Below are positions 17,178 to 24,498 of a DNA stretch of 64,000 nucleotides, in pieces (the first letter of the stretch is position 1; each line of letters opens with the position of its first letter). Source of the DNA: Anaeromyxobacter dehalogenans 2CP-C (GTDB taxonomy: Bacteria; Myxococcota; Myxococcia; Myxococcales; Anaeromyxobacteraceae); contig NC_007760.1 of assembly GCF_000013385.1 (NCBI RefSeq), forward strand, positions 3,570,001 through 3,634,000, written 5' to 3'. The position numbers and the translations under genes were made by a program. Below the pieces are notes generated by a model, which ran no database searches, had not been told where the DNA came from, and saw only the letters and a program-made list of their open reading frames with translations.

Positions 17178-17740
17178 GGCTCGCCCTCGAGCTCGAGCCG
17201 CGCGTCCACGTCCACGCGGTCGTCCACCTTCACGAACAGCAGCTCGGGCCGCTCCACCTGGTGCGCGTCCAGGCTCACCGGGAAGGTCGCCTCGACCCGG
17301 GCGCGGTCGGGCGCGTCGAAGTGCACGGCAGCCGCCACCTCGACCGGCCGCGGCGACTTGAGCGTCAGCTCGCCGCGCAGCGCGATCCGCAGGTCCGCCG
17401 GGTACCGGTCCGGCGGCTCGAGGTGGCCGACGCCCTTGAAGACGACGTACGGCTGCCGCGCCGCGCCGGTGACCTCGAGCATGTGCGCGTCGCGGTTCGA
17501 GTTGCCCGAATGGAAGGAGTCGAGCGGCGCGCGGACCATCACCTGCACCGTCCCGTCCGGCAGGAGGCGCGCCCTCCCCTCCACCGCGCGGGAGAGCCCG
17601 TTCACCTCGTGGAACTTGTGGACGAGCCGGTACGCCAGCGTGCTGGCCGGGCCGACGGCGAACGTGCGCGGGGTGGCCTCGACGGGCGAGGCCGAGCGGG
17701 CGAGTGCGGCGACCAGCGAGACGGCGAGCGCGGCGATCAT
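17174..17740 (-). CDS. YceI-family periplasmic protein
   Basis: A 188-residue secreted protein of the YceI/lipocalin-like family, known to bind isoprenoid chains. After a signal peptide it has the family features LAYRLVHKFHEVNGLS and SFHSGNSNRDAHMLEV. ATG 17740 is preferred over an upstream start because it opens directly into a good signal peptide. It is the first gene of an operon with the double Rieske protein (4-bp overlap), which hints at a quinone-related role for the pair. Confidence 0.85.
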   Translation of the reverse strand: MIAALAVSLVAALARSASPVEATPRTFAVGPASTLAYRLVHKFHEVNGLSRAVEGRARLLPDGTVQVMVRAPLDSFHSGNSNRDAHMLEVTGAARQPYVVFKGVGHLEPPDRYPADLRIALRGELTLKSPRPVEVAAAVHFDAPDRARVEATFPVSLDAHQVERPELLFVKVDDRVDVDARLELEGEP

Positions 17741-17861
17741 GCCGTCCAGACACCCGGCGTCGGCGGCCGGGGACACCTCGCACCCGAGGTACGCGTACCC
17801 CCGTTGGGCCCGCCGCAGCGAGACCCACGCGCCGCTCCGCGGGTGTCGTTAGGAACGTGCG

Positions 17862-18353
17862 GTGGCGATGGACGAGGAGGCGGCTGCCCGGCTGTACCGG
17901 ACCTACGGCCCGGTCGTCTACCGTCGCTGCCTGCGTCTGCTCCGGGATCGCGAGCTGGCCCGCGACGCGACGCAGGACGTGTTCGTGCAGCTCCTGCGAC
18001 ACTGGACCACCTCGACCGAGCCGGAGGCGGTGCTCCACTGGATCTACCGCGTGGCCACCAACCACTGCCTCAACCTGCTGCGCAACGCGCGGCGCCACGG
18101 CGAGCGGCCGCTGGAGCTGGCCCCGGCGCACGCGGCGGCGGGGACGGCCGCCGAGCCGCAGCGCCTGGTGGCGCAGCGGGTGCTGTCCCGGTTCGACGAG
18201 GTGACGCAGGCGGTCGCGGTGGGGGTGTTCGTGGACGGGATGGAGCACGAGGAGCTGGCGCGGGCGCTCGGGATCTCCCGGCGCACGGTGAGCCGGCGGC
18301 TCGACCGCTTCGTCGAGTCCGCGCGCGAGTACCTGGCCCGAGGTGAGGGATGA
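17862..18353 (+). CDS. ECF-family RNA polymerase sigma factor
   Basis: A 163-residue ECF sigma factor. Region 2 spans about 8-75 (DATQDVFVQLLRHW, WIYRVATNHCLNLLRN) and region 4 the last 60 residues (EHEELARALGISRRTVSRRL). GTG 17862 or ATG 17868 could be the start; AGGA at 17851 serves either. The stop overlaps the anti-sigma start (ATGA). It is divergent from the YceI/Rieske operon, which is therefore a candidate target. Confidence 0.92.
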   Translation: MAMDEEAAARLYRTYGPVVYRRCLRLLRDRELARDATQDVFVQLLRHWTTSTEPEAVLHWIYRVATNHCLNLLRNARRHGERPLELAPAHAAAGTAAEPQRLVAQRVLSRFDEVTQAVAVGVFVDGMEHEELARALGISRRTVSRRLDRFVESAREYLARGEG

Positions 18354-19099
18354 CGGCCTGCCCGTCCGACCTGAGGCTGGAGGGCCTGCTGCTCGCGCCC
18401 GACGGCGCGGACGCGGCGCACGTGACCGCCTGCCCGGCGTGCCAGGAGCGCCTCGCCGAGATGCGCGCCCAGGGCGAGGCGTTCGCGCGCGAGGTGTACC
18501 CGGCGACCGTGGACGCGGTGCTCGCGTCCGTGCGGAGCGCGCCGGTGCGGGGCGCGCCGGGCCCCCGGCCCGCGCCGCGCCTGCGCTGGCTGCGGTTCGC
18601 CGTCCCGCTCGCCGCGGCCGCCGCGGCCGCCCTGTTCCTCCTCGTGCGCCTGCGCCCGGCGCCCACGGTGGAGCTGTCGGTGTTCGTGAAGGACGCCGCG
18701 CGCGCCGCCCCGGTGGCCGACGGCGAGCCGGTCCCCGCGTCGGCCGCCCTCCGCTTCGAGGTCCACCCCAGCTCGCCCTGCTGCCTGTGGATCCTCTCGG
18801 TCGATCCCAGCGGGAACATCGCGCGGCTCTATCCGCCGAAGGGCGACAAGGCCTCCGAGGAGCTCATCCACCCGGCCGAGCCGCATGCGCTGCCCACCAC
18901 CGCCGTCCTCGACGGGCGGGCCGGCCCGGCGCGCATCTTCGCGGTGTGCACCAAGGCGCCGGTGCCGTGGCCGGCGCTGAAGGACGCCGCCGCGAAGAAG
19001 CTCGAGAAGGGCGACGACGCCGTGCGCCAGCTCCGCGCCATCAGCGGCCTGCCCAGGGGCTCGGCGCAGACGTCGGTGCTGATCGAGAAGCGCGGCTGA
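18350..19099 (+). CDS. Putative zinc-binding anti-sigma factor
   Basis: A 249-residue single-pass membrane protein. The N-terminus carries HVTACPAC (His-x3-Cys-x2-Cys), the core of the zinc-binding anti-sigma motif. One membrane segment lies at about 82-102 after an Arg/Pro-rich stretch. The outer domain is about 145 residues, contains SSPCCLWILSVDPSGNIARL and resembles the DUF4384-like sensor domains of other anti-sigma factors. Translational coupling with the ECF gene (ATGA) supports the pairing. Confidence 0.85.
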   Translation: MTACPSDLRLEGLLLAPDGADAAHVTACPACQERLAEMRAQGEAFAREVYPATVDAVLASVRSAPVRGAPGPRPAPRLRWLRFAVPLAAAAAAALFLLVRLRPAPTVELSVFVKDAARAAPVADGEPVPASAALRFEVHPSSPCCLWILSVDPSGNIARLYPPKGDKASEELIHPAEPHALPTTAVLDGRAGPARIFAVCTKAPVPWPALKDAAAKKLEKGDDAVRQLRAISGLPRGSAQTSVLIEKRG

Positions 19100-19125
19100 C
19101 CGGCGCCGCGGATCGGCCCGCCCGC

Positions 19126-19788
19126 TCAGAACAGCAGCACCGTCACCCCGATCGTCATCGCGCCGAGCGTCGCGTAGCCCACGCCCTGGTGCACCGCCGC
19201 CAGGTCGCGCTCGGAGAGGCTCCCCGCCCGCCGCCGCGCCACGATGCCGAGCACGATCTGCGTGACCATGCCGGCCGTGGCCGCGCCCATGGCGATCTTG
19301 TGCAGGAGCGCGGTGTCGAGCCGGACCGGCTCCGCGAGCGGCTTCGGGGCGAGCACGCCGAGGAGCGCGGTCGAGAGGAACAGGGCGCTCGTGCCGTAGG
19401 CGAGCCCGCGGTGCCAGGCGTGGTAGCGGCCGGTGTCGCCCCCGCCGCGGAAGCGGTCGTCGAAGTCCAGCTGGCCGACCACCGTGGTGGCGGCCAGCGC
19501 CGCCCAGGTCGCCAGGCCGATGGCGGGGTGCAGCGTCAGCATCCGGCGGCGCCGCTCGAGCTGGCGCTGGATGCGGGGATCGGCCTGCTTCGCGGGCCGC
19601 CCCAGGAGGTCGAAGTCGAGATCCGGCGGCTGCGTCGGCTCCAGGTTCGGGCGAGGCCCGGCGGGCGCGTGGCGCGGCGCCTCGTCCCCGGTCTCCTTCG
19701 CGGTCTCCCCGGCGCGCGCCGGCCCGGCGGCGGCCAGCGCCAGGGCGAGCGCCACCCCGGCGGCTCCACGCAGTGCGTTCGCGGTCAT
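19126..19788 (-). CDS. Membrane protein, cytochrome b-like, unknown function
   Basis: A 220-residue protein with a signal peptide, a charged soluble segment of about 60 residues, and four to five membrane segments. Several His sit near the membrane segments (LTLHPAIGLATWAAL, GRYHAWHRGLAYG, LLHKIAMG, AVHQGVGYATLG), a pattern seen in haem b-binding membrane proteins. It is divergent from the diheme cytochrome c gene, so a joint electron-transfer role is plausible. Haem binding is inferred only from the His pattern. Confidence 0.7.
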   Translation of the reverse strand: MTANALRGAAGVALALALAAAGPARAGETAKETGDEAPRHAPAGPRPNLEPTQPPDLDFDLLGRPAKQADPRIQRQLERRRRMLTLHPAIGLATWAALAATTVVGQLDFDDRFRGGGDTGRYHAWHRGLAYGTSALFLSTALLGVLAPKPLAEPVRLDTALLHKIAMGAATAGMVTQIVLGIVARRRAGSLSERDLAAVHQGVGYATLGAMTIGVTVLLF

Positions 19789-19915
19789 CCCGGGTTCCGA
19801 CACCCGGCGCCGCCCCCGTGCGACACCGGGCGCGTCGAACGGCCCGGATGAAGCCCGCCGAAACGCGCCGCCTCGCCCGCGCATCGGATCCACGGACCGG
19901 AACCGGAGGAGCGAG

Positions 19916-21199
19916 ATGCCTCGACGCGTGAACGCAGGAACGGCCGCCTGGCTGCTGGGCGCGACCGTCGTCACCTTCACCCTCGCCACGGCGGCGCTCG
20001 CGACGCCGAGGGGCGGCCCGAGGTCGGCCATCGCGGAGGGCCGGCAGGTGTTCCGCTACGACACCTTCGGCGACGAGGCGTTCTGGAGCGGCGTGCTGCG
20101 CCTGCACGAGCCCATCGCCACGCTGACGCCGCTCCAGGCGCTCGGCGCCGGCCTGAAGGTGGACCTCGACGCGCTGCCCGCCGCCACGGTGGACGCGCTC
20201 CGCGCTGGCCAGGTGAACCTCGACGATCCCGGCGTCACGCTGGACCTGCTCGCGCGCGACGCGGTGGTCGGCGTGAAGGCGAAGATCGAGGACGGCGCGC
20301 TCCGCTCGGTGGGCATCACCTGCGCGCTCTGCCACTCCACCGTGGACGACGCGCTCGCGCCCGGCGTCGGCCACCGGCTCGACGGCTGGCCCAACCGCGA
20401 CCTGAACGTCGGCGCCATCGTCGGGCTGTCGCCGAACCTCCAGCCCGTCGCGGACCTGCTCGGCGTGGACGTCCCGACGCTGCGCTCGGTGATCGAGGCA
20501 TGGGGACCGGGCAAGTTCGACGCGACCGTGTTCCTCGACGGGAAGGGCTTCCGACCGGACGGCAAGACCGCGGCAACGCTCATCCCGCCGGCGTTCGGCC
20601 TGGCCGGCGTGAACCTGCACACGTTCACGGGCTGGGGCCAGGTCACCTACTGGAACGCGTTCGTCGCGAACCTCGAGATGCACGGCCAGGGCACGTTCTT
20701 CGACCCGCGCCTCGACGACGCGACGAAGTACCCGATCGCCGCGCGCAACGGCTTCGGGCACGTGCGGCCGCCCGAGGGCCAGCCGGATCTCGTCACGCCG
20801 AAGCTGCCCGCGCTCCACGCCTACCAGCTCTCGCTCGACGCGCCCACGCCGCCCGAGGGCAGCTTCGACCCGGCGGCGGCCGCCCGCGGCGGCGCGCTCT
20901 TCGCCGGCGCGGCGAAGTGCGCGACCTGCCACGTCCCCCCGATCTTCACGGAGCCCGGCTGGAACCTGCACACGCCGGCCGAGATCGGGATCGACGACTT
21001 CCAGGCGAACCGGGGTCCCGAGGGGCGCTACCGGACCACGCCGCTGCGCGGCCTGTGGGCGCACGCGAAGGGCGGCTACTACCACGACGGCCGCTTCGCC
21101 ACGCTGGGTGACGTCGTGGACCACTACGACCAGCACCTCGGCCTCGGCCTCACGCCGGCGCAGCGCCAGGATCTGGTGGAGTACCTGAAGTCGCTCTGA
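19916..21199 (+). CDS. Secreted diheme c-type cytochrome
   Basis: A 427-residue protein with a signal peptide and two CxxCH haem sites, CALCH at 136-140 and CATCH at 335-339. The second half (RGGALFAGAAKCATCHVPP, later GLWAHAKGGYYHDGRFATLGDVVDHY) resembles the C-terminal domain of the diheme cytochrome c peroxidase/MauG superfamily, in which such proteins reduce peroxide or carry electrons in the periplasm. The first haem region is not typical of CcpA, so peroxidase activity is uncertain. A GGAGGAG ribosome-binding site precedes ATG 19916. Confidence 0.85.
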   Translation: MPRRVNAGTAAWLLGATVVTFTLATAALATPRGGPRSAIAEGRQVFRYDTFGDEAFWSGVLRLHEPIATLTPLQALGAGLKVDLDALPAATVDALRAGQVNLDDPGVTLDLLARDAVVGVKAKIEDGALRSVGITCALCHSTVDDALAPGVGHRLDGWPNRDLNVGAIVGLSPNLQPVADLLGVDVPTLRSVIEAWGPGKFDATVFLDGKGFRPDGKTAATLIPPAFGLAGVNLHTFTGWGQVTYWNAFVANLEMHGQGTFFDPRLDDATKYPIAARNGFGHVRPPEGQPDLVTPKLPALHAYQLSLDAPTPPEGSFDPAAAARGGALFAGAAKCATCHVPPIFTEPGWNLHTPAEIGIDDFQANRGPEGRYRTTPLRGLWAHAKGGYYHDGRFATLGDVVDHYDQHLGLGLTPAQRQDLVEYLKSL

Positions 21200-21270
21200 T
21201 CCCGTGATCGCCTGAACCTCCGCCCGCCCCTCGACACGCTCGGGGCGAGCGGAGCCTGGAACGCCGCCCC

Positions 21271-21296
21271 GCGAGCCCGGCCAGCGCCGGGCTCGC
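21271..21296 (+). terminator. Rho-independent-like hairpin
   Basis: A perfect 10-bp stem (GCGAGCCCGG, loop CCAGCG, CCGGGCTCGC) followed by a short T-containing stretch (GCCGTTCTCTCC). It lies 70 bp after the diheme cytochrome stop. Confidence 0.7.
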
Positions 21297-21346
21297 GCCG
21301 TTCTCTCCGGTTCATCCGTCAAACCGGACGATCCTCCGTTGTCCGC

Positions 21347-21376
21347 TTGACAGGATTACCGTCCGTCATCCAAGAT
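21347..21376 (+). promoter_or_regulatory. Candidate promoter of the sulfur operon
   Basis: A perfect -35 TTGACA (21347-21352), an 18-bp spacer and CAAGAT (21371-21376) as a weak -10. The predicted start of transcription, about 21383, would lie just before the leader ATG at 21386. Confidence 0.5.
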
Positions 21377-21385
21377 GCCGTCACC

Positions 21386-21478
21386 ATGCGCTCCCCCGCT
21401 CCCCGGATCGACGCGCGCGCACGGCAGGTGCGGTGCACCTGTCGCCGGCCGGCGCCTCCCGCGCGAATGCGCGGCTGA
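21386..21478 (+). CDS. Putative cysteine-sensing leader peptide
   Basis: A 30-codon frame (ATG 21386, TGA 21476-21478) between the candidate promoter and the yeiH-like gene. The peptide is Arg-rich and has Cys17-Thr18-Cys19 (codons at 21434-21442). The two Cys codons fall inside a perfect hairpin (21425-21441), and more stem-loops follow. A Cys-containing leader upstream of genes that make sulfide for cysteine is the layout expected of ribosome-mediated attenuation, known in actinobacterial cysteine-responsive leader ORFs and amino-acid operons. With a start of transcription near 21383 it would be nearly leaderless. Translation and function are inferred. Confidence 0.5.
   Translation: MRSPAPRIDARARQVRCTCRRPAPPARMRG
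21425..21441 (+). promoter_or_regulatory. Hairpin 1 over the leader Cys codons
   Basis: CAGGTGC-GGT-GCACCTG, a perfect 7-bp stem with a 3-base loop, covers leader codons 14-19 including both Cys codons. A ribosome stalled at the Cys codons would open it. Confidence 0.5.
21459..21474 (+). promoter_or_regulatory. Hairpin 2 at the end of the leader frame
   Basis: CCGCGC-GAAT-GCGCGG, a perfect 6-bp stem, lies just before the leader stop codon. It is enclosed by a possible longer pairing of CGCCGGC (21443-21449) with GCCGGCG (21481-21487). Confidence 0.45.
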
Positions 21479-21526
21479 GCGCCGGCGAGCGCCTCCCCCC
21501 TCTCCTCTGCTTCCCGCCTCAGCCCC

Positions 21527-21546
21527 GGCGCGGCCCTTGCCGCGCC
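21527..21546 (+). promoter_or_regulatory. Hairpin 3 next to the yeiH ribosome-binding site
   Basis: GGCGCGGC-CCTT-GCCGCGCC, a perfect 8-bp stem, ends 4 bases before the GGAG ribosome-binding site of the ATG at 21561. It could act as a terminator-like or sequestering element in the proposed attenuator. Confidence 0.5.
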
Positions 21547-21560
21547 CGATGGAGATCTCC

Positions 21561-22898
21561 ATGTCGAAGGCCGTCACCGCAGCCCTCCCCTGGCACCGTC
21601 GCGAGGACACCTGGGCGATCCTGATCGCGCTCGGGCTGGTCCTCGCGGTCACCACCGCGTTCTTCCTGGGCGGCGCGCGCGCCGTCTCGGCCACCGCGCT
21701 CTCGTTCCCGACCTGGTCCGACGGCGGCAAGCTCCTGGGCGCCGTCGGCGCGAACCCGCTCGCGCCGCTGGCGCTGTTCGCGACGTTCCTGGCGGCGTTC
21801 TCCGTGGCGTCCCTCGTGATCGGCTGGGACGTCGCCCGGTACGCGGCCGGGTTCGCGCTCCTGTTCGCGTTCTCGATCGTGGTGACCGCGCTCGGCTCGA
21901 ACGCCCTGCTGAAGCAGTGGCAGCTCGAGACGCCGCTGCTGGCGCTCGGGGCGGGGATGCTGCTCGGCAACGCGGTGACGCTGCCCGCCTGGTTCCAGTC
22001 GGCGCTCCGCACCGAGTTCTACGTGAAGGTCGGCATCGTGCTGATGGGCGCCACGCTGCCGTTCACCATCATCCTGGAGGCCGGCCCGCTCGCCATCGCC
22101 CAGGCCACCCTGGTCGCGGTCACCACCTTCCTCGCCATCCACCTCGCCGCCACGCGCCTGTTCGGGCTCGATCCGCGCTTCGCGGCCACGCTCGGCGCCG
22201 GCGGCTCGATCTGCGGCGTGTCGGCCGCGATCGCCATCGGGGGCGCGTGCCGGGCGGAGAAGTCCCACGTCTCGGTCGCCATCTCGTTGGTCATCCTGTG
22301 GGCGGTGGCGATGATCTTCGCGCTGCCGTTCGCCTGCCGGGCGCTCGGGCTCGCGCCCGGGGTGGCCGGCGCCTGGATCGGCACCTCCGAGTTCGCCGAC
22401 GCGGCCGGGTTCGCCGCCGCCTCGGCGCTGGGCGACGAGCGCGCGGTGAAGACCTTCACGCTCATGAAGGTGGTGGGCCGCGACATGTTCGTGGGCGTCT
22501 GGGCGCTGGTGGTGGCGTTCCTCTCGGTGACCCGCTGGGATCGCGAGCGCGCCGGCGCGCCGGAGAAGGTCGGGACGGGCGAGCTCTGGCGGCGCTTCCC
22601 GAAGTTCATCCTCGGCTTCCTGGCCGCGTCGCTGGCGGTGACGGTGATCCTCGCCTCGGTGGACTCCAGCGCCGGCACCCGCTTCGCGAAGGAGGCGATC
22701 GCGCCGCTCAAGAACCTGCGCGGCTGGGCGTTCACCTGGACGTTCCTGTCCATCGGCTTCACCACCCGGTTCCGGGAGCTGACCCGGTTCGGCTGGCGCC
22801 CGTTCGCGGCGTTCGCGGTGGGCGTGCTCGTGAACGTCCCGCTCGGCTACTGGCTGTCCACCCACGTGTTCGACGCCTACTGGCTCGCGGTGCGGTGA
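21561..22898 (+). CDS. yeiH: YeiH-family putative sulfate exporter/transporter
   Basis: A 445-residue membrane protein with about ten segments and the YeiH-family core LGAGGSICGVSAAIAIGGAC, then SEFADAAGFAAAS. YeiH proteins are annotated as putative sulfate exporters; their true substrate is not settled. Here the gene heads an operon for siroheme synthesis and sulfite reduction, which suggests a sulfur oxyanion. ATG 21561 has GGAG 6 bases upstream; ATG 21549 is an alternative. Expression is probably controlled by the leader described at 21386-21546. Confidence 0.85.
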   Translation: MSKAVTAALPWHRREDTWAILIALGLVLAVTTAFFLGGARAVSATALSFPTWSDGGKLLGAVGANPLAPLALFATFLAAFSVASLVIGWDVARYAAGFALLFAFSIVVTALGSNALLKQWQLETPLLALGAGMLLGNAVTLPAWFQSALRTEFYVKVGIVLMGATLPFTIILEAGPLAIAQATLVAVTTFLAIHLAATRLFGLDPRFAATLGAGGSICGVSAAIAIGGACRAEKSHVSVAISLVILWAVAMIFALPFACRALGLAPGVAGAWIGTSEFADAAGFAAASALGDERAVKTFTLMKVVGRDMFVGVWALVVAFLSVTRWDRERAGAPEKVGTGELWRRFPKFILGFLAASLAVTVILASVDSSAGTRFAKEAIAPLKNLRGWAFTWTFLSIGFTTRFRELTRFGWRPFAAFAVGVLVNVPLGYWLSTHVFDAYWLAVR

Positions 22899-22906
22899 GG
22901 CGCGAC

Positions 22907-23140
22907 ATGGTCCACCACGTCACCCGCATCACCGTGGACGCCGGGGCGCCCCGCGCCGCGGAGCTGGGCCGCGCGCTCGCGCAGCTCGGGTTCACCGTCC
23001 ACGCGGGGCGCCGGCGCCTGGTCGGCGAATCGAGCGAGGTGGAGGCGCACGACGCCAAGCGGCGGCTGCGCGCGCTCGGCTTCGCCGACCGGGAGTACCG
23101 CGTCTTCCTGGAGTACGTCCGCCGCTGGGGGGTGCTGTGA
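22907..23140 (+). CDS. Small conserved-looking protein of the sulfur operon
   Basis: A 77-residue soluble protein, basic in the middle and ending in YRVFLEYVRRWGVL. I do not recognise a family. It starts 8 bp after the transporter stop and its own stop overlaps the cysG start (GTGA), so it is translated as part of the operon. Codon use matches its neighbours, which supports a real gene. Size and position suggest an accessory factor, but nothing in the sequence shows which. Confidence 0.7.
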   Translation: MVHHVTRITVDAGAPRAAELGRALAQLGFTVHAGRRRLVGESSEVEAHDAKRRLRALGFADREYRVFLEYVRRWGVL

Positions 23141-24486
23141 CCGCGCCGCTCGTGCCGCTGTTCGTGAAGCTCGCCGGCCGGGACGTGGTGGTGGTGGGCG
23201 GCGGGGCCATGGCGGCGCTCCGCGTGCGCCAGCTCGCCGAGGCCGGCGCGCGCGTGAAGGTGGTCGCCCCGGAGATCCGCGAGGAGGTCGCCGCGCTCGC
23301 GACGGAGCTCGTCCGGCGGCCGTTCCGCGGCGGCGATCTCGACGGGGCCTGGTTCGCCGTGGCGGCGGCGACGCCGGAGGTGAACCGGGACGTTGCCCGC
23401 GCCGCCGAGGCGCGCCGCGTCCTGGTGAACGCGGTGGACGATCCGGAGCACGCCACCGCCTACACCGCGGGCGTGGTCCGCCGCGGCGACGCCACCGTCG
23501 CCATCTCCACCGGCGGGCGCGCCCCCGCGCTCGCCGGCCTGCTCCGGGAGGCGGTGGAGGCGCTGCTCCCGCCCGAGGTGGCCGGCTGGGTGGACGCCGC
23601 CGCGGCGGAGCGGCCGGACTGGAAGGCCGCGCGCGTCCCGCTCGCGGCGCGTCGCGGGCGCCTGCTCCGGACGCTGAACGCGCTCCACGGCGAGCCGCCC
23701 GAGGCGCCCGTGCCGCCCGGCCTGGTGTCGCTGGTCGGCGCCGGCCCCGGCGACGCGGGCCTGCTCACCCGCCGCGGCGCCGAGCGGCTCCGGACCGCCG
23801 ACGTGGTCCTGTACGACGCGCTGGTCGATCCCGCGGTGCTCGCGCTCGCGCCCTCGGCCCACCGCTTCCACGTGGGCAAGCGCGCCGGGCGCCCGAGCGT
23901 CTCGCAGCGCGCCATCGAGCGGCTGCTGGTGCGGTCGGCCCGCGCCGGCAAGCGCGTGGTCCGGCTGAAGTGCGGCGATCCGTTCGTGTTCGGCCGCGGG
24001 GGCGAGGAGGCGCTGGCGCTCGCCGCGGCGGGCGTGCCGTTCGAGGTGGTCCCCGGCGTCTCGTCCGCGGTCGCCGCGCCGGCGCTCGCGGGCATCCCGG
24101 TGACGCACCGCGGGACGGCGACCGCGTTCGCGGTGGTGGCCGGGCACGCCGAGGCGTCGTACGGCCCGGTGCTCGACGGCCTCGCGCCGGGCACGCTCTC
24201 GCTGGTGGTGCTCATGGGCGTGGGCGAGCGCGCCGGCATCGCCGCGCGGCTCCGCGCCCGCGGCTGGGCCGCGGACACGCCCGCGGCGCTCGTCCTGGGC
24301 GCGTCGGGCCAGCACGCCCACACCTGGCGCGGCCGCCTCGCCGACCTGGCCGGCCTCGCGCTCCCGCCGGACCGCGCCCACCTCCCCGGCACGCTCGTCG
24401 TCGGGGCCGTCGCCGCCCTCTCCCTCCGCTCCGCCGTCTCCACCGCACCGCAACCCGCCGCCCGCGCCGACGCGCGGCCGGCCTGA
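23137..24486 (+). CDS. cysG: Siroheme synthase (CysG-type fusion)
   Basis: A 449-residue fusion. The N-terminal half is a precorrin-2 dehydrogenase/sirohydrochlorin ferrochelatase (Rossmann motif VVVVGGGAMAALRVRQL near 15-31; NAVDDPEHATAYTAG). The C-terminal half, from about 192, is uroporphyrinogen-III methyltransferase (VSLVGAGPGDAGLLTRRG, VVRLKCGDPFVFGRGGEE). Together they turn uroporphyrinogen III into siroheme, the cofactor of the reductase encoded next. The GTG start overlaps the previous stop by four bases. A Pro/Ala-rich tail of about 15 residues is not part of the domain. Confidence 0.95.
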   Translation: MTAPLVPLFVKLAGRDVVVVGGGAMAALRVRQLAEAGARVKVVAPEIREEVAALATELVRRPFRGGDLDGAWFAVAAATPEVNRDVARAAEARRVLVNAVDDPEHATAYTAGVVRRGDATVAISTGGRAPALAGLLREAVEALLPPEVAGWVDAAAAERPDWKAARVPLAARRGRLLRTLNALHGEPPEAPVPPGLVSLVGAGPGDAGLLTRRGAERLRTADVVLYDALVDPAVLALAPSAHRFHVGKRAGRPSVSQRAIERLLVRSARAGKRVVRLKCGDPFVFGRGGEEALALAAAGVPFEVVPGVSSAVAAPALAGIPVTHRGTATAFAVVAGHAEASYGPVLDGLAPGTLSLVVLMGVGERAGIAARLRARGWAADTPAALVLGASGQHAHTWRGRLADLAGLALPPDRAHLPGTLVVGAVAALSLRSAVSTAPQPAARADARPA

Positions 24487-24498
24487 AAGGATACGCCC

